From Pseudomonas monteilii (GTDB lineage Bacteria; Pseudomonadota; Gammaproteobacteria; Pseudomonadales; Pseudomonadaceae), in assembly GCA_001534745.1 (NCBI GenBank), contig CP013997.1, positions 4,154,001 to 4,218,000 of the forward strand: a DNA stretch of 64,000 nucleotides, read 5' to 3'. The notes under the pieces are model-generated. The model was not told where the DNA came from, did no database searches, and saw only the letters and a list, made by a program, of their open reading frames with translations. Numbering within the stretch: position 1 is the first letter of the stretch; each line of letters begins with the position of its first letter. Positions 20,725 to 29,239 of this stretch are shown here, in pieces. The position numbers were made by a program, and so were the translations under genes.

Positions 20725-20727
20725 GAC

Positions 20728-21579
20728 TCAGCGACCGCGAACGGCTTGTTCCAGCTCGGCGAAGCTCGGGCGGTGCTTGGGGTACAGCACCTTGCGCCCG
20801 AACTCGACGGCCAGCGACGGCGGCATGCCGGAGGCGGAGGCCACCAGTGACGCCTTGATCGCTTCGTACAGGTTCACTTCTTCCTTGGCATCATGGGCCA
20901 GGCAGGTGGCCAGCGGGCCGAAGAAGCCATACGCCGCCAGAATACCGAAGAAGGTCCCCACCAGCGCCGCACCCACGTGCATGCCGATGGCCGCCTGGTC
21001 GCCATCGCCCAGCGAGGCCATGGTCACCACGATGCCCAGCACCGCCGCGACGATGCCGAAGCCTGGCATGCCGTCAGCGACCCCGGTCACCGCATGGGAG
21101 GGGTGCTCGAGTTCTTCCTTGAGGCTCAGCAGCTCCATGTCGAACAGGCCTTCGAGCTCATGGGGCGCCATGTTGCCGGTCGACATGATGCGCAGGTAGT
21201 CGCAGATGTAGGCCGTCATGCGCTCATCGGCCAGCACCCCGGGGTACTTGGCGAAGATTGGGCTGGCGGCCGGGTCTTCGATATCGGCCTCGACCGCCAT
21301 CATGCCTTCGCGACGGCTCTTGTTGAGGATCTCGTAGACCAGCCCGAGCACGTCGAGGTAGAACGCATGCGTGAAGCGCGAACCGAACATCTTCAGCGAC
21401 TTCTTGATCACGTGCATGGTCATGTAGCCAGGGTTGGCCTGGAGGAACGCGCCGAAGGCGGCCCCGCCGATGATCATCACCTCGAAAGGCTGGATCAATG
21501 CCGCGATCTTGCCGTGGGAAAGCACGTATCCGCCGAGCACACTCGCGAATACGACGATGATGCCGATAATTTTAGCCAT
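20728..21579 (-). CDS. motA: Flagellar motor stator protein MotA
   Basis: MotA forms the pentameric ring around the MotB dimer and pushes on FliG as protons pass. The 283-residue protein starts MAKIIGIIVVFASVLGGYVL and has four membrane helices, with a long cytoplasmic loop between helices 2 and 3 holding the conserved charged residues. The PGFGIVAAVLGIVVTM segment is the third helix with its conserved prolines. A FliA-type promoter lies about 64 bases upstream, tying motAB to the late flagellar class. Confidence 0.96.
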   Translation of the reverse strand: MAKIIGIIVVFASVLGGYVLSHGKIAALIQPFEVMIIGGAAFGAFLQANPGYMTMHVIKKSLKMFGSRFTHAFYLDVLGLVYEILNKSRREGMMAVEADIEDPAASPIFAKYPGVLADERMTAYICDYLRIMSTGNMAPHELEGLFDMELLSLKEELEHPSHAVTGVADGMPGFGIVAAVLGIVVTMASLGDGDQAAIGMHVGAALVGTFFGILAAYGFFGPLATCLAHDAKEEVNLYEAIKASLVASASGMPPSLAVEFGRKVLYPKHRPSFAELEQAVRGR

Positions 21580-21642
21580 GGTTCAAAGCACTTGCTGTCG
21601 TGGTCAGGGGGTGGGGCGGGCGCTTGAAAACGCTTCTTCTCT

Positions 21643-21669
21643 TTATCGGCAGAACTGCGCCAGACTATA
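21643..21669 (-). promoter_or_regulatory. FliA (sigma-28) promoter of motAB
   Basis: On the minus strand TATAGTCT (21662-21669), 11 bases, GCCGATAA (21643-21650). The -10 half is a perfect match to the sigma-28 consensus TAAAGTTT-N11-GCCGATAA and the -35 half matches at six of eight positions with exact spacing. Confidence 0.8.
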
Positions 21670-21709
21670 GTCAGTCCAATCGAAAAGCCAGTTGAAGGCC
21701 GATGTCAGA

Positions 21710-23248
21710 ATGCCAGATGACGCCAAGGTGACCGCCCCCAAGCCCCCCGCCACGCTCGATGCCTGGGTCAAGCTGCTGGACGGCGTGCGCCTGCCGGTCC
21801 CCAAGGCCAGCCATGACCGCGTGCTGTCGGCCATCAACGACAGTCGGCGCTCGCTGCGTGACATCGCCGACCTGATGCAGGGCAGCCCGGCGCTGGTCTT
21901 GAGCGTGATGCGCGAGGCCAACCACTCGGCCAATGCCAGCCAGGCCGAGCCTGCGGAAAGCCTGGAGATCGCGCTCAACCGGCTGGGCCTGGAGCGTACG
22001 GCGCGCCTGCTGGCACGCCTGCCGGCGATGGATGGCGAAACCATCCCGCCGGTGCTGCGTCAGTTCCAGATGATCAGCCAGCACGCCAGCCAGCAGGCCA
22101 GCGGCCTGTTCGCCAGTCGCCTGGCCCGGCTGTGGCAGGAAATCCACTGGGGCAGCCTGCTGTTCCTGTCGCCCTTGTGGCCCCTGGCCGCGACCTATCC
22201 GGCACTGCTCGATGCCTGGGAGCTGCGGGTGATCCACAAGGGGGAAGAGGCCACGGCGGTCGAGCACGAGCTGTTCGGCGTGCGCATCATGGAACTGTGC
22301 CAGGCCGTGGCCACCCACTGGCGCCTGCCGGAGTGGGTGACCCAGGGCTATCGCCTGCTGCTCGAAGAGCGCGAACAACTGGTGCAGGTCCTGAACATCG
22401 CTCGCGAGCCCGAACCGCTGGTGCAGCAACAGCGGCTGGACGAAGAACCCGGCCTGCGCCGCTGGTTCAACCAGCCGGCCAATACCGTGTTGCTGGCCAA
22501 CGGCCTGGCGCTGGCAGCCCAGGTCGGCTGGGACAACCCGCACCTGCTGCGCTGGCAGTTGCTGACCGGCCTGTACTTGCAGACCTCGCTGGACGACGTG
22601 CAGCAGCAGGTCCACCAACAGGCCGCCGCCAGTGCCCGCCGCCATGCGCGCAAGGCCTTGTTCCACCCGGCCGAGGCCCTGATCTGGCCCTGGGACCAGC
22701 GCCGCCCCCATCCAGACATGCTGACACCCCCGCCGCCCAGCGCCCAGGACATGCAGCAGTGGCGTCGGCTGTGCGGCGAGCTGCTGGCCCAGCCCAGCCC
22801 TTTCACCAACCTCGTGCACCTGGCCACCCAGGCGCGTGAAGCCCTGCTGGTCAGCGGCATGCAACGGGTGCTGCTGCTGGCACTGGACCGGGTCAACCAG
22901 CGGCTGCGCGTGGTGCAGAACGTCGGCCTGCCCGCTGAAGCCACACGCCTGGAACTGGCCCTCGACCAGAGTGCCGTCCTGCAGAAGCTCGCCAGCCAAC
23001 CCGGTCAGCTGCGCCTCACGCCCGACAACCGCACGCGCCTGTCGAGTCTGTTGCCGCCGCCCCTGTGGGCCCTGTGGCGCAGTGAACACCTGCTGATGCG
23101 CTCGCTGGCCGTCAATGGCCAGGTGGCGATGCTGATGATCGTCGACCAGCACGGCCGTCCGCTGAGCGACGTCAGCGTGCAGGCCTTCGGCAAGACCGCC
23201 CAGTGCATCGAGCGTGCGCTGGCCACCTTCGGTAGCCGCAACGCCTGA
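21710..23248 (+). CDS. HDOD domain-containing protein
   Basis: A 512-residue cytosolic protein with an N-terminal HDOD domain, a degenerate HD phosphohydrolase fold often used for signalling scaffolds and frequently linked to motility or c-di-GMP. DSRRSLRDIADLMQGSPALVLSVMREANHS is the characteristic first helix set (about 35-65); the metal-binding HD residues are not conserved. The C-terminal half (from about 330) may be GAF-like. ATG 21710 is chosen; a TTG six codons upstream is possible. It diverges from motAB across the FliA promoter, so a motility role is plausible but inferred. Confidence 0.8.
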   Translation: MPDDAKVTAPKPPATLDAWVKLLDGVRLPVPKASHDRVLSAINDSRRSLRDIADLMQGSPALVLSVMREANHSANASQAEPAESLEIALNRLGLERTARLLARLPAMDGETIPPVLRQFQMISQHASQQASGLFASRLARLWQEIHWGSLLFLSPLWPLAATYPALLDAWELRVIHKGEEATAVEHELFGVRIMELCQAVATHWRLPEWVTQGYRLLLEEREQLVQVLNIAREPEPLVQQQRLDEEPGLRRWFNQPANTVLLANGLALAAQVGWDNPHLLRWQLLTGLYLQTSLDDVQQQVHQQAAASARRHARKALFHPAEALIWPWDQRRPHPDMLTPPPPSAQDMQQWRRLCGELLAQPSPFTNLVHLATQAREALLVSGMQRVLLLALDRVNQRLRVVQNVGLPAEATRLELALDQSAVLQKLASQPGQLRLTPDNRTRLSSLLPPPLWALWRSEHLLMRSLAVNGQVAMLMIVDQHGRPLSDVSVQAFGKTAQCIERALATFGSRNA

Positions 23249-23294
23249 GCCTTGCGCTACAATCGCCCCTTCAACTTCCCCGTGGAGACTGCGG

Positions 23295-24104
23295 ATGACC
23301 GACTTTTCCGGCCTGCCCCTGGTAATCGAACCGGCCGATCTGCTACCTCGGCTCGACAGCCCCGCGCTGATCCTGGTGGACCTGACCAGCGCGGCCCGGT
23401 ACGCCAGCGGTCATATCCCCGGCGCACGTTTCGTCGACCCCAAGCGCACCCAGTTGGGTCAGTTGCCGGCCCCTGGCCTGCTGCCCACCCAGGCCGAGCT
23501 GGAAAAGCTGTTCGGTGAACTGGGGCACCGCGCGGATGCCGTCTACGTGGTGTACGACGACGAGGGCGGCGGCTGGGCCGGGCGCTTCATCTGGCTGCTG
23601 GACGTCATCGGTCATACGCAGTACCACTACCTCAACGGCGGCGTGCTCGCCTGGCCGAGCGACCGGCTCAGCACCGAGGTTCCGGCACCGGCGACCGCCC
23701 CCGTGCACCTGCACTTGGACCCGGCCCCGACCGCCACGCGCGAGTACTTGCAAAGCCGGCTGGGGCAGCCGGACCTGGCGGTCTGGGATGCACGCGCCCC
23801 GGCCGAGTACCGGGGCGAAAAAGTGCTCGCGGCCAAGGGCGGGCATGTCCCCGGTGCGATCAATTTTGAATGGACCGCCGGCATGCAGCACGATGACCAC
23901 CTGCGCATCCGTACCGACCTGGCGTCGGTACTCGCCGGACTGGGCATCACGCCGGACAAGGAAATCATCACCCACTGCCAGTCTCACCATCGTTCGGGCT
24001 TCACCTACCTGGTGGCCAAGCACCTGGGTTACCCACGGGTCAAGGCCTATGCCGGCTCCTGGGGCGAATGGGGCAACCACCCGGACACGCCTGTCGACGT
24101 TTAA
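23295..24104 (+). CDS. Thiosulfate sulfurtransferase (rhodanese)
   Basis: A two-domain rhodanese of 269 residues that moves sulfane sulfur from thiosulfate to cyanide or other thiophilic acceptors. The active loop CQSHHRSG holds catalytic C228 in the C-terminal domain. In the N-terminal domain the equivalent loop reads DDEGGGWAGR with Asp in place of Cys, which is typical of the inactive half. ATG 23295 follows a GGAG site. The stop is 9 bases before psd, so the two genes are probably cotranscribed. Equivalent to P. aeruginosa/Azotobacter RhdA type proteins; the symbol is left open. Confidence 0.92.
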   Translation: MTDFSGLPLVIEPADLLPRLDSPALILVDLTSAARYASGHIPGARFVDPKRTQLGQLPAPGLLPTQAELEKLFGELGHRADAVYVVYDDEGGGWAGRFIWLLDVIGHTQYHYLNGGVLAWPSDRLSTEVPAPATAPVHLHLDPAPTATREYLQSRLGQPDLAVWDARAPAEYRGEKVLAAKGGHVPGAINFEWTAGMQHDDHLRIRTDLASVLAGLGITPDKEIITHCQSHHRSGFTYLVAKHLGYPRVKAYAGSWGEWGNHPDTPVDV

Positions 24105-24113
24105 AGGAAACCT

Positions 24114-24977
24114 ATGAAATCCCGATTGTTCATCCTCAGTCAGTACCTGCTCCCGCACCACCTGCTGTCGCGCCTGGCCGGCTGCGTCGCCGAATGCCGC
24201 GTGCGCTGGTTCAAGAATGCCTTCACCGCCTGGTTCGCCAAGCGCTACCAGGTGGACATGTCCCAGGCGCTGGTCGAAGACCTGACCGCCTACGAGCACT
24301 TCAACGCCTTCTTCACCCGTGCGCTGAAAGCCGATGCGCGCCCGCTGGACCCGACGCCCGGCGGCATCCTGTGCCCGGCCGATGGCGCGGTCAGCCAGTT
24401 GGGCCCCATCGAACACGGGCGCATCTTCCAGGCCAAGGGCCATAGCTACAGTGCCCAGGAGCTGCTGGGCGGCGACCCGGCGATGGCAGCACCGTTCATG
24501 GGCGGGGAATTCGCCACCATCTACTTGTCGCCGAAGGACTACCACCGCGTGCACATGCCGTTGGCCGGTACGCTGCGCGAGATGGTCTACGTGCCCGGTC
24601 GCCTGTTCTCGGTCAACCAGACCACGGCGGAGAACGTGCCCGAGCTGTTCGCCCGCAACGAGCGGGTGGTGTGCCTGTTCGACACCGAGCGCGGCCCCAT
24701 GGCCGTGGTGCTGGTGGGCGCGATGATCGTCGCCTCGGTCGAGACGGTCTGGGCCGGGCTGGTAACGCCGCCCAAGCGTGAGCTGAAGACCTTCCGCTAC
24801 GACGAGGCCAGCCGCACGCCGATTCACCTGGAGAAAGGTGCGGAGCTGGGTCGCTTCAAGCTCGGCTCGACCGCCATCGTGCTGTTCGGTCCGCAGCAGG
24901 TGAAGTGGCAGGACCTGCTGGGCGCCGGCTCGGTGGTGAACATGGGCCAGTTGCTGGCCGTGCCTGCCCAGGCCTGA
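24114..24977 (+). CDS. psd: Phosphatidylserine decarboxylase proenzyme
   Basis: Psd makes phosphatidylethanolamine, the main Pseudomonas membrane lipid. The 287-residue proenzyme self-cleaves at LGST: S252 becomes the pyruvoyl group of the alpha chain. The catalytic D90 (CPADGAV) and H144/H147 (DYHRVHMP) are present. AAAGGAAA gives a strong ribosome site before ATG 24114. It follows the rhodanese gene at 9 bases; a hairpin lies just downstream. Confidence 0.97.
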   Translation: MKSRLFILSQYLLPHHLLSRLAGCVAECRVRWFKNAFTAWFAKRYQVDMSQALVEDLTAYEHFNAFFTRALKADARPLDPTPGGILCPADGAVSQLGPIEHGRIFQAKGHSYSAQELLGGDPAMAAPFMGGEFATIYLSPKDYHRVHMPLAGTLREMVYVPGRLFSVNQTTAENVPELFARNERVVCLFDTERGPMAVVLVGAMIVASVETVWAGLVTPPKRELKTFRYDEASRTPIHLEKGAELGRFKLGSTAIVLFGPQQVKWQDLLGAGSVVNMGQLLAVPAQA

Positions 24978-24992
24978 GGCCTGATCGAACGC

Positions 24993-25072
24993 GTGGCCTG
25001 ATACCTTCAGGCCACCTGCCCTCTCGAGGCCGGATCCACCGGCCGCGATGGCCGCGAAGCGGCCCTGAAAGC
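24993..25072. terminator. Hairpin and REP remnant between psd and serB
   Basis: A 9-bp perfect stem GTGGCCTGA/TCAGGCCAC (24993-25001 with 25007-25015) with a 5-base loop follows psd; it lacks a clear T-run on either strand. A degenerate REP (GGCCGCGATGGCCGCGAAGCGGCC) covers about 25039-25062. The convergent psd/serB position suggests transcription termination, but this is inference. Confidence 0.45.
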
Positions 25073-25109
25073 CGATCAGCAGCCAAGCCTCGGTCCTGCC
25101 AGCCGACGT

Positions 25110-26333
25110 TTACCGCGCCTTGCCGCCCGCCTCGCGATCACGCAACCCCAGCAGGTACAGCACCCCGTCCAGCCCCAAGGTCGAGATGGCCTGGCGTGCC
25201 GACTGTCGCACCAGGGGCTTGGCGCGGAAGGCCACGCCCAGACCGGCCAACGCCAGCATCGGCAGATCGTTGGCGCCGTCGCCGACCGCGATGGTCTGCT
25301 CCAGGCTGAGCCCTTCTTTGTGCGCCAGCTCGGTCAGCAGGTCAGCCTTGCGTTGTGCGTCGACGATAGGCTCCACGGCCACGCCGGTCACTTTGCCGTC
25401 CACCACTTCCAGTTCGTTGGCGAACACGTAGTCGATGCCCAGGCGCGCCTGGACCTGCCTGGCGAAGTACGAGAACCCGCCCGAGAGGATGGCGGTCTTG
25501 TAGCCCAGGCGCTTGAGTTCGGCGAACAACGTCTCGGCCCCTTCGGTCAGGCGCAGCGACGCCCCGATCTCATCGAGCACGCCCACGTCCAGCCCCTTGA
25601 GCAACGCCATGCGCTCCTTGAAGCTGGCGCGAAAATCCAGCTCACCGCGCATGGCCCGCTCGGTGATGGCCGCGACCTGCTCGCCCACGCCGGCCGCCTT
25701 GGCCAGTTCGTCGATCACTTCGGCCTCGATCAGCGTCGAGTCCATGTCGAAGACTGCCAGCCGACGGTGGCGCCGAAACAGGTCGTCGTTCTGGAACGCC
25801 AGGTCGATGTCCAACGCATCGGACAAGCCCAGGAAGTCCGCACGCAGCGCCTGTGCATCGGCCGGCGTACCGCGCACGGTGATCTCGAGACAGGCCTTGC
25901 CCGTGTCCACCGGGGCGTCCAGCGCCACACGCGACGACAGCCGCTCGATGCGCTCGATGGTCAGGCCATGTCGGGAGATTGCCGCGCTCACCTGCTGCAA
26001 CTGCTCGGGGCTGACCTTGCGGCTGAGCAGGGTCACGACATGGCGCGCCTCGCGCTGCCCTTCCACCCAACGCTGGTAGTCCGTCTCGGACACGGGGGTG
26101 TAGCGCGCCTGCAGGTCCAGCTCGTGCGTCTTGGACTGCACGGCCTGCAACAGCGCCGAGGCCGCCTCGTTGTCGGGAATGGTCACCAGGATGCCGAACG
26201 ACAAGGTGCCGTGCATCACCGCCAGACCGATGTCGAGGATGCTCACGCCGCCCTGGAGCAGGACGCCGGTGATGGCCGCGGTAAGACCGGGACGGTCCTC
26301 ACCGGTGATGTTGATCAGGACGATTTCGCGCAA
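25110..26333 (-). CDS. serB: Phosphoserine phosphatase
   Basis: SerB dephosphorylates L-phosphoserine, the last step of serine synthesis. The 407-residue protein has a tandem ACT-like region (residues 1-180), with RPGLTAAITGVL in the first, then the HAD phosphatase: nucleophile D196 and acid D198 (VFDMDSTLIEAEVIDE), motif II (AILSGGFS) and GDGANDLPML. The start is TTG 26333, with GGAG 7 bases upstream; no ATG fits. The N-terminal regulatory ACT extension is characteristic of pseudomonads and absent in E. coli SerB. It is divergent from the YtjB-like gene, as in enterobacteria. Confidence 0.95.
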   Translation of the reverse strand: MREIVLINITGEDRPGLTAAITGVLLQGGVSILDIGLAVMHGTLSFGILVTIPDNEAASALLQAVQSKTHELDLQARYTPVSETDYQRWVEGQREARHVVTLLSRKVSPEQLQQVSAAISRHGLTIERIERLSSRVALDAPVDTGKACLEITVRGTPADAQALRADFLGLSDALDIDLAFQNDDLFRRHRRLAVFDMDSTLIEAEVIDELAKAAGVGEQVAAITERAMRGELDFRASFKERMALLKGLDVGVLDEIGASLRLTEGAETLFAELKRLGYKTAILSGGFSYFARQVQARLGIDYVFANELEVVDGKVTGVAVEPIVDAQRKADLLTELAHKEGLSLEQTIAVGDGANDLPMLALAGLGVAFRAKPLVRQSARQAISTLGLDGVLYLLGLRDREAGGKAR

Positions 26334-26404
26334 GACCGGGCTCCAAAATGATGAAAAAGGCGCATTCTACCGATTTTCCGTGACAATCGGGCATGGTGGA
26401 CGCT

Positions 26405-26432
26405 TTGCCGACAAAACTCCGCTCGCTATACT
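26405..26432 (+). promoter_or_regulatory. Sigma-70-type promoter for the ytjB-like gene
   Basis: TTGCCG (26405-26410), 16 bases, TATACT (26427-26432). Transcription from about 26439 would exclude any start upstream and supports GTG 26468. Confidence 0.55.
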
Positions 26433-26467
26433 GCGCACCACTTTTCCGCCATAAAGAGCCGAGCTCT

Positions 26468-27973
26468 GTGAACCGGCCCACGCCCGTCAAGCCAGACAAC
26501 TTCTTCGTGATGCTCTTCCGTGCCCTGCGCCAGCGTCGTCTCCCGCTGGTGCTGCGGATAGCCTTCAACAACCTTTTCCTGGTGGCCTTGGCCCTGGTGA
26601 TCTACGCCTGCGTCATGGGGCTGCAGTTCAAGCAGGCCATGCACGAGCAGGCGGACGCGCTCGGACAGAGCCTCATCACCCAGACCGCCACGTCGGCCAC
26701 CGAGCTGCTGGTGGCCAACGACATCCTCAGCCTCAACGTACTGCTCGGCAATCTGGCGAAGAACCCGCTGGTGGCCCACGCCGCCATCTACAGCGTGGAC
26801 AACCGGATCCTCGCCGAAGCCGGGCAACGCCCTCGCAACGGTCTGCTTGGTGAGGCCAAGGGCGTGTACCAGACGCGTATCACCTTCCAGGACGTGACGG
26901 CCGGGCAACTGCGCATCAGCCTGGACATGGAGCGCTTCCATCAGCCGATGCTGATCAGCCTGCAAAGCATGGGTGTGCTCGCGGCCATCCTGGCCGTGTT
27001 GTGCCTGGTGCTCAGCCTGCGCACGGGGCGCTCGATCACTACGCCGCTGCTGCAGTTGCGGGTCTGGTTGCGCGAGCCGCACCCCTACACGCCGGCCACC
27101 GACCGCCAGGACGAGATCGGCGATATTGCGCGTCAGCTGCATGCGCGCCTGGCCCCTCCACCACCGCCCGAGCCGGACGTCGACGAACACGACGAGGTGT
27201 ACGACGAAGCGCATGACGATGAGGCATTCGTCGAAACACCACCGGCGACCAGCCCGGCAGCACGGGCTGCGCGTCCGGCGATCGCCCCGCTGACCGCCAG
27301 CGATGACGAGCATGACGATGAAGCCTTCGCCGACCTGGTGGTCGACCAGCCTGCTCCGGCCAGCGCGCCGCAGCCTGCCGCGGTCGTCAAGGCCGAACCG
27401 CAGACCAGCGCGGTGCTCGCCGTGCAGCTGGGTTCCCAGGATCAGCTGCGACGCTTGCCACGCACCCGCCTGAACGAGCTTCAGGAACGTTATCGCGATT
27501 GCCTGGAGCAGGCGGCCTCGCTGTACGAAGGCACCATGTACACCTTGAACGATGGCAGCACCTTGCTGCTGTTCAACAGTGGCGACAGCGGCGAAGACTA
27601 CCTGACCAACGCCATCTGCTGTGGCGAGCTGTTGCGCGCCTTGGGCCATGCCTTGCAGATCGAAGTCGCGGACAGCGGCATCACCCTGCAGATGCAGTTG
27701 GGCCTGATGCTGGGCCAGGACCTGCACGGCCTGAGCCAGGTCGACCTGTTGCTGACCGAAAAGGCTCAGGGTGCCCTGGCGCTGTCGCAGCACAGCCGCA
27801 ACCTGCTGCTGGTCGAACGTAGCGTGGGTGAAGATGCCCTGGTCCGCCAGCGCGCACGCATCCGCCCGATCGCCAGCCCGGAAGGCGCCAGCTGCGTCGA
27901 GCGCCTGATGGAGCCCTACCCCTCCATGCTCGAGCGCCAACTGGCGCGGATGCACGAGCGACGCGGGCAGTGA
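26468..27973 (+). CDS. AhpA/YtjB (Smp) family membrane protein
   Basis: A 501-residue inner-membrane protein related to E. coli YtjB/Smp, also encoded divergently from serB. Two membrane helices (about residues 32-55 and 165-185) bracket a periplasmic region, with a HAMP-like segment after the second. The middle contains an acidic, His-rich linker with a repeated HDDEAF motif (nucleotides 27217-27234 and 27313-27330). The C-terminal 170 residues look like a compact cytosolic domain of unknown role. GTG 26468 is preferred from the promoter; ATG 26510 is an alternative. Its function is not established in the family. Confidence 0.75.
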   Translation: MNRPTPVKPDNFFVMLFRALRQRRLPLVLRIAFNNLFLVALALVIYACVMGLQFKQAMHEQADALGQSLITQTATSATELLVANDILSLNVLLGNLAKNPLVAHAAIYSVDNRILAEAGQRPRNGLLGEAKGVYQTRITFQDVTAGQLRISLDMERFHQPMLISLQSMGVLAAILAVLCLVLSLRTGRSITTPLLQLRVWLREPHPYTPATDRQDEIGDIARQLHARLAPPPPPEPDVDEHDEVYDEAHDDEAFVETPPATSPAARAARPAIAPLTASDDEHDDEAFADLVVDQPAPASAPQPAAVVKAEPQTSAVLAVQLGSQDQLRRLPRTRLNELQERYRDCLEQAASLYEGTMYTLNDGSTLLLFNSGDSGEDYLTNAICCGELLRALGHALQIEVADSGITLQMQLGLMLGQDLHGLSQVDLLLTEKAQGALALSQHSRNLLLVERSVGEDALVRQRARIRPIASPEGASCVERLMEPYPSMLERQLARMHERRGQ

Positions 27974-27978
27974 AAGCA

Positions 27979-28004
27979 AAGGTGGTCGAATGACCACCTT
28001 TTTT
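27979..28004 (+). terminator. Rho-independent terminator of the ytjB-like gene
   Basis: Nine-bp perfect stem AAGGTGGTC/GACCACCTT with a 4-base loop and six consecutive T at 27999-28004, starting 6 bases past the stop codon. Confidence 0.9.
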
Positions 28005-28099
28005 CGTTGAGCGCCGAGCCTCGACGGCCCTATCGCTGGCAAGCCAGCTTCTATATAACAAAAAATAGGTTGTTGATTTCAAAGGAAATAACTTCAGAG

Positions 28100-28315
28100 C
28101 TTTGTGGGCCCTGCGGGCCCAATCGCGGCACAGGGGCCGCTCCCACAGGAGGCAGTGATGGTCTGCAACGCCGCGGTGGGGCTACGGGTGTAGGAGCGGC
28201 CCCTGCCGGGGCGCCGGACCGACCGCGATGGGCCGCAAAGCGGCCCTAAAATCGATTAGCAATGAAGCTTCGGATCCTGTCAGCTATCCCCATGTTCTCT
28301 GCGCGACAGCGCGGC
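28100..28315 (-). repeat. REP-containing dispersed repeat, copy B (intact)
   Basis: Inverted, uninterrupted relative of the repeat at 18188-19568. Read on the minus strand it gives the same leader, REP, CACCCGTAG spacer, and second REP ending in GGGCCCACAAAG. It keeps the sequence CCTGTGGGAGCGGCCCC intact where copy A has the IS. The 59-bp block 28223-28281 is identical to 18222-18280. AT-rich DNA (28050-28090) and a partial CTGGCAAGCCAG REP (about 28028-28043) lie before it. Confidence 0.88.
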
Positions 28316-28341
28316 GAGGCGGCGGACGGACTCTCACAAAT

Positions 28342-29167
28342 ACTCACTTCAGGCAGGCATTAGCACGATAGCGACGCTGCCTATGGGAGCGGGCTTGCCC
28401 GCGATAGCGGTGGTAGATTCGGCACATGACCAACAGGATCAATGCTGGCCTGCCAGCCTTGAGGTGAATGAACTGGCCTTATCGCTGGCAAGCCAGCTCC
28501 CACAGATACTCACTTCAGGCAGGCATAAGCACGATAGCGACGCTGCCTATGGGAGCGGGCTTGCCCGCGATAGCGGTGGTAGATTCAGCACATGGCCAAC
28601 AGGATCAATGCTGGCCTGTCAGTCTTGAGGTGAATGAACTGGCCCTATCGCTGGCAAGCCAGCTCCCACAGGTACTCACTTCAAGCAAGCATCCGCACGA
28701 TGGCGATGCTGCCTGTAGGAGCGGGCTTGCCCGCGATAGCGGTGGTAGATTCGGCACATGGCCAACAGGATCAATGCTGGCCTGCCAGCCTTGAGGTGAA
28801 TGAACTGGCCTTATCGCTGGCAAGCCAGCTCCCACAGGTACTCACTTCAAGCAAGCATCAGCACGATAGCGACGCTGCCTGTGGGAGCGGGCTTGCCCGC
28901 GATAGCGGTGGTAGATTCGGCACATGGCCAACAGAATCAATGCTGGCCTGTCAGTCTTGAGGTGAATGAACTGGCCTTATCGCTGGAAAGCCAGCTCCCA
29001 CAGGTACTCACTTCAAGCAAGCATCAGCACGATAGCGACGCTGCCTGTGGGAGCGGGCTTGCCCGCGATAGCGTTGGTAGATTCGACACATGGCCAACAG
29101 GATCAATGCTGGCCTGCCAGTCTTGAGGTGAATGAACTGGCCCTATCGCTGGCAAGCCAGCTCCCGC
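28342..29167 (+). repeat. Tandem array of five 166-bp REP-pair units
   Basis: Units begin at 28342, 28508, 28674, 28840 and 29006, always at ACTCACTTCA; the last loses only its final few bases. Each unit contains a REP (GGGAGCGGGCTTGCCCGCGA type), a spacer of about 70 bp containing GGATCAATGCTGGCCTG, and an inverted REP of a second kind (CGCTGGCAAGCCAGCTCCCA). Because 166 is not a multiple of three the reading frames shift from unit to unit and nothing here is coding. The gene-free stretch 28005-29239 consists of this array, copy B and short flanks. Confidence 0.97.
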
Positions 29168-29239
29168 AAAGGGCCAGGCCTGACTTGAAGAGGTGGCGAG
29201 GCGGCTGGCCTCCCACCCTGGTGCTGGCAACCTGGGTTC

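Noticed and set aside
28342-29167. CRISPR-like reading of the regular repeat array
   Set aside because: The conserved unit is 166 bp with no unique spacers; both palindromes and spacer repeat, and there are no cas genes.
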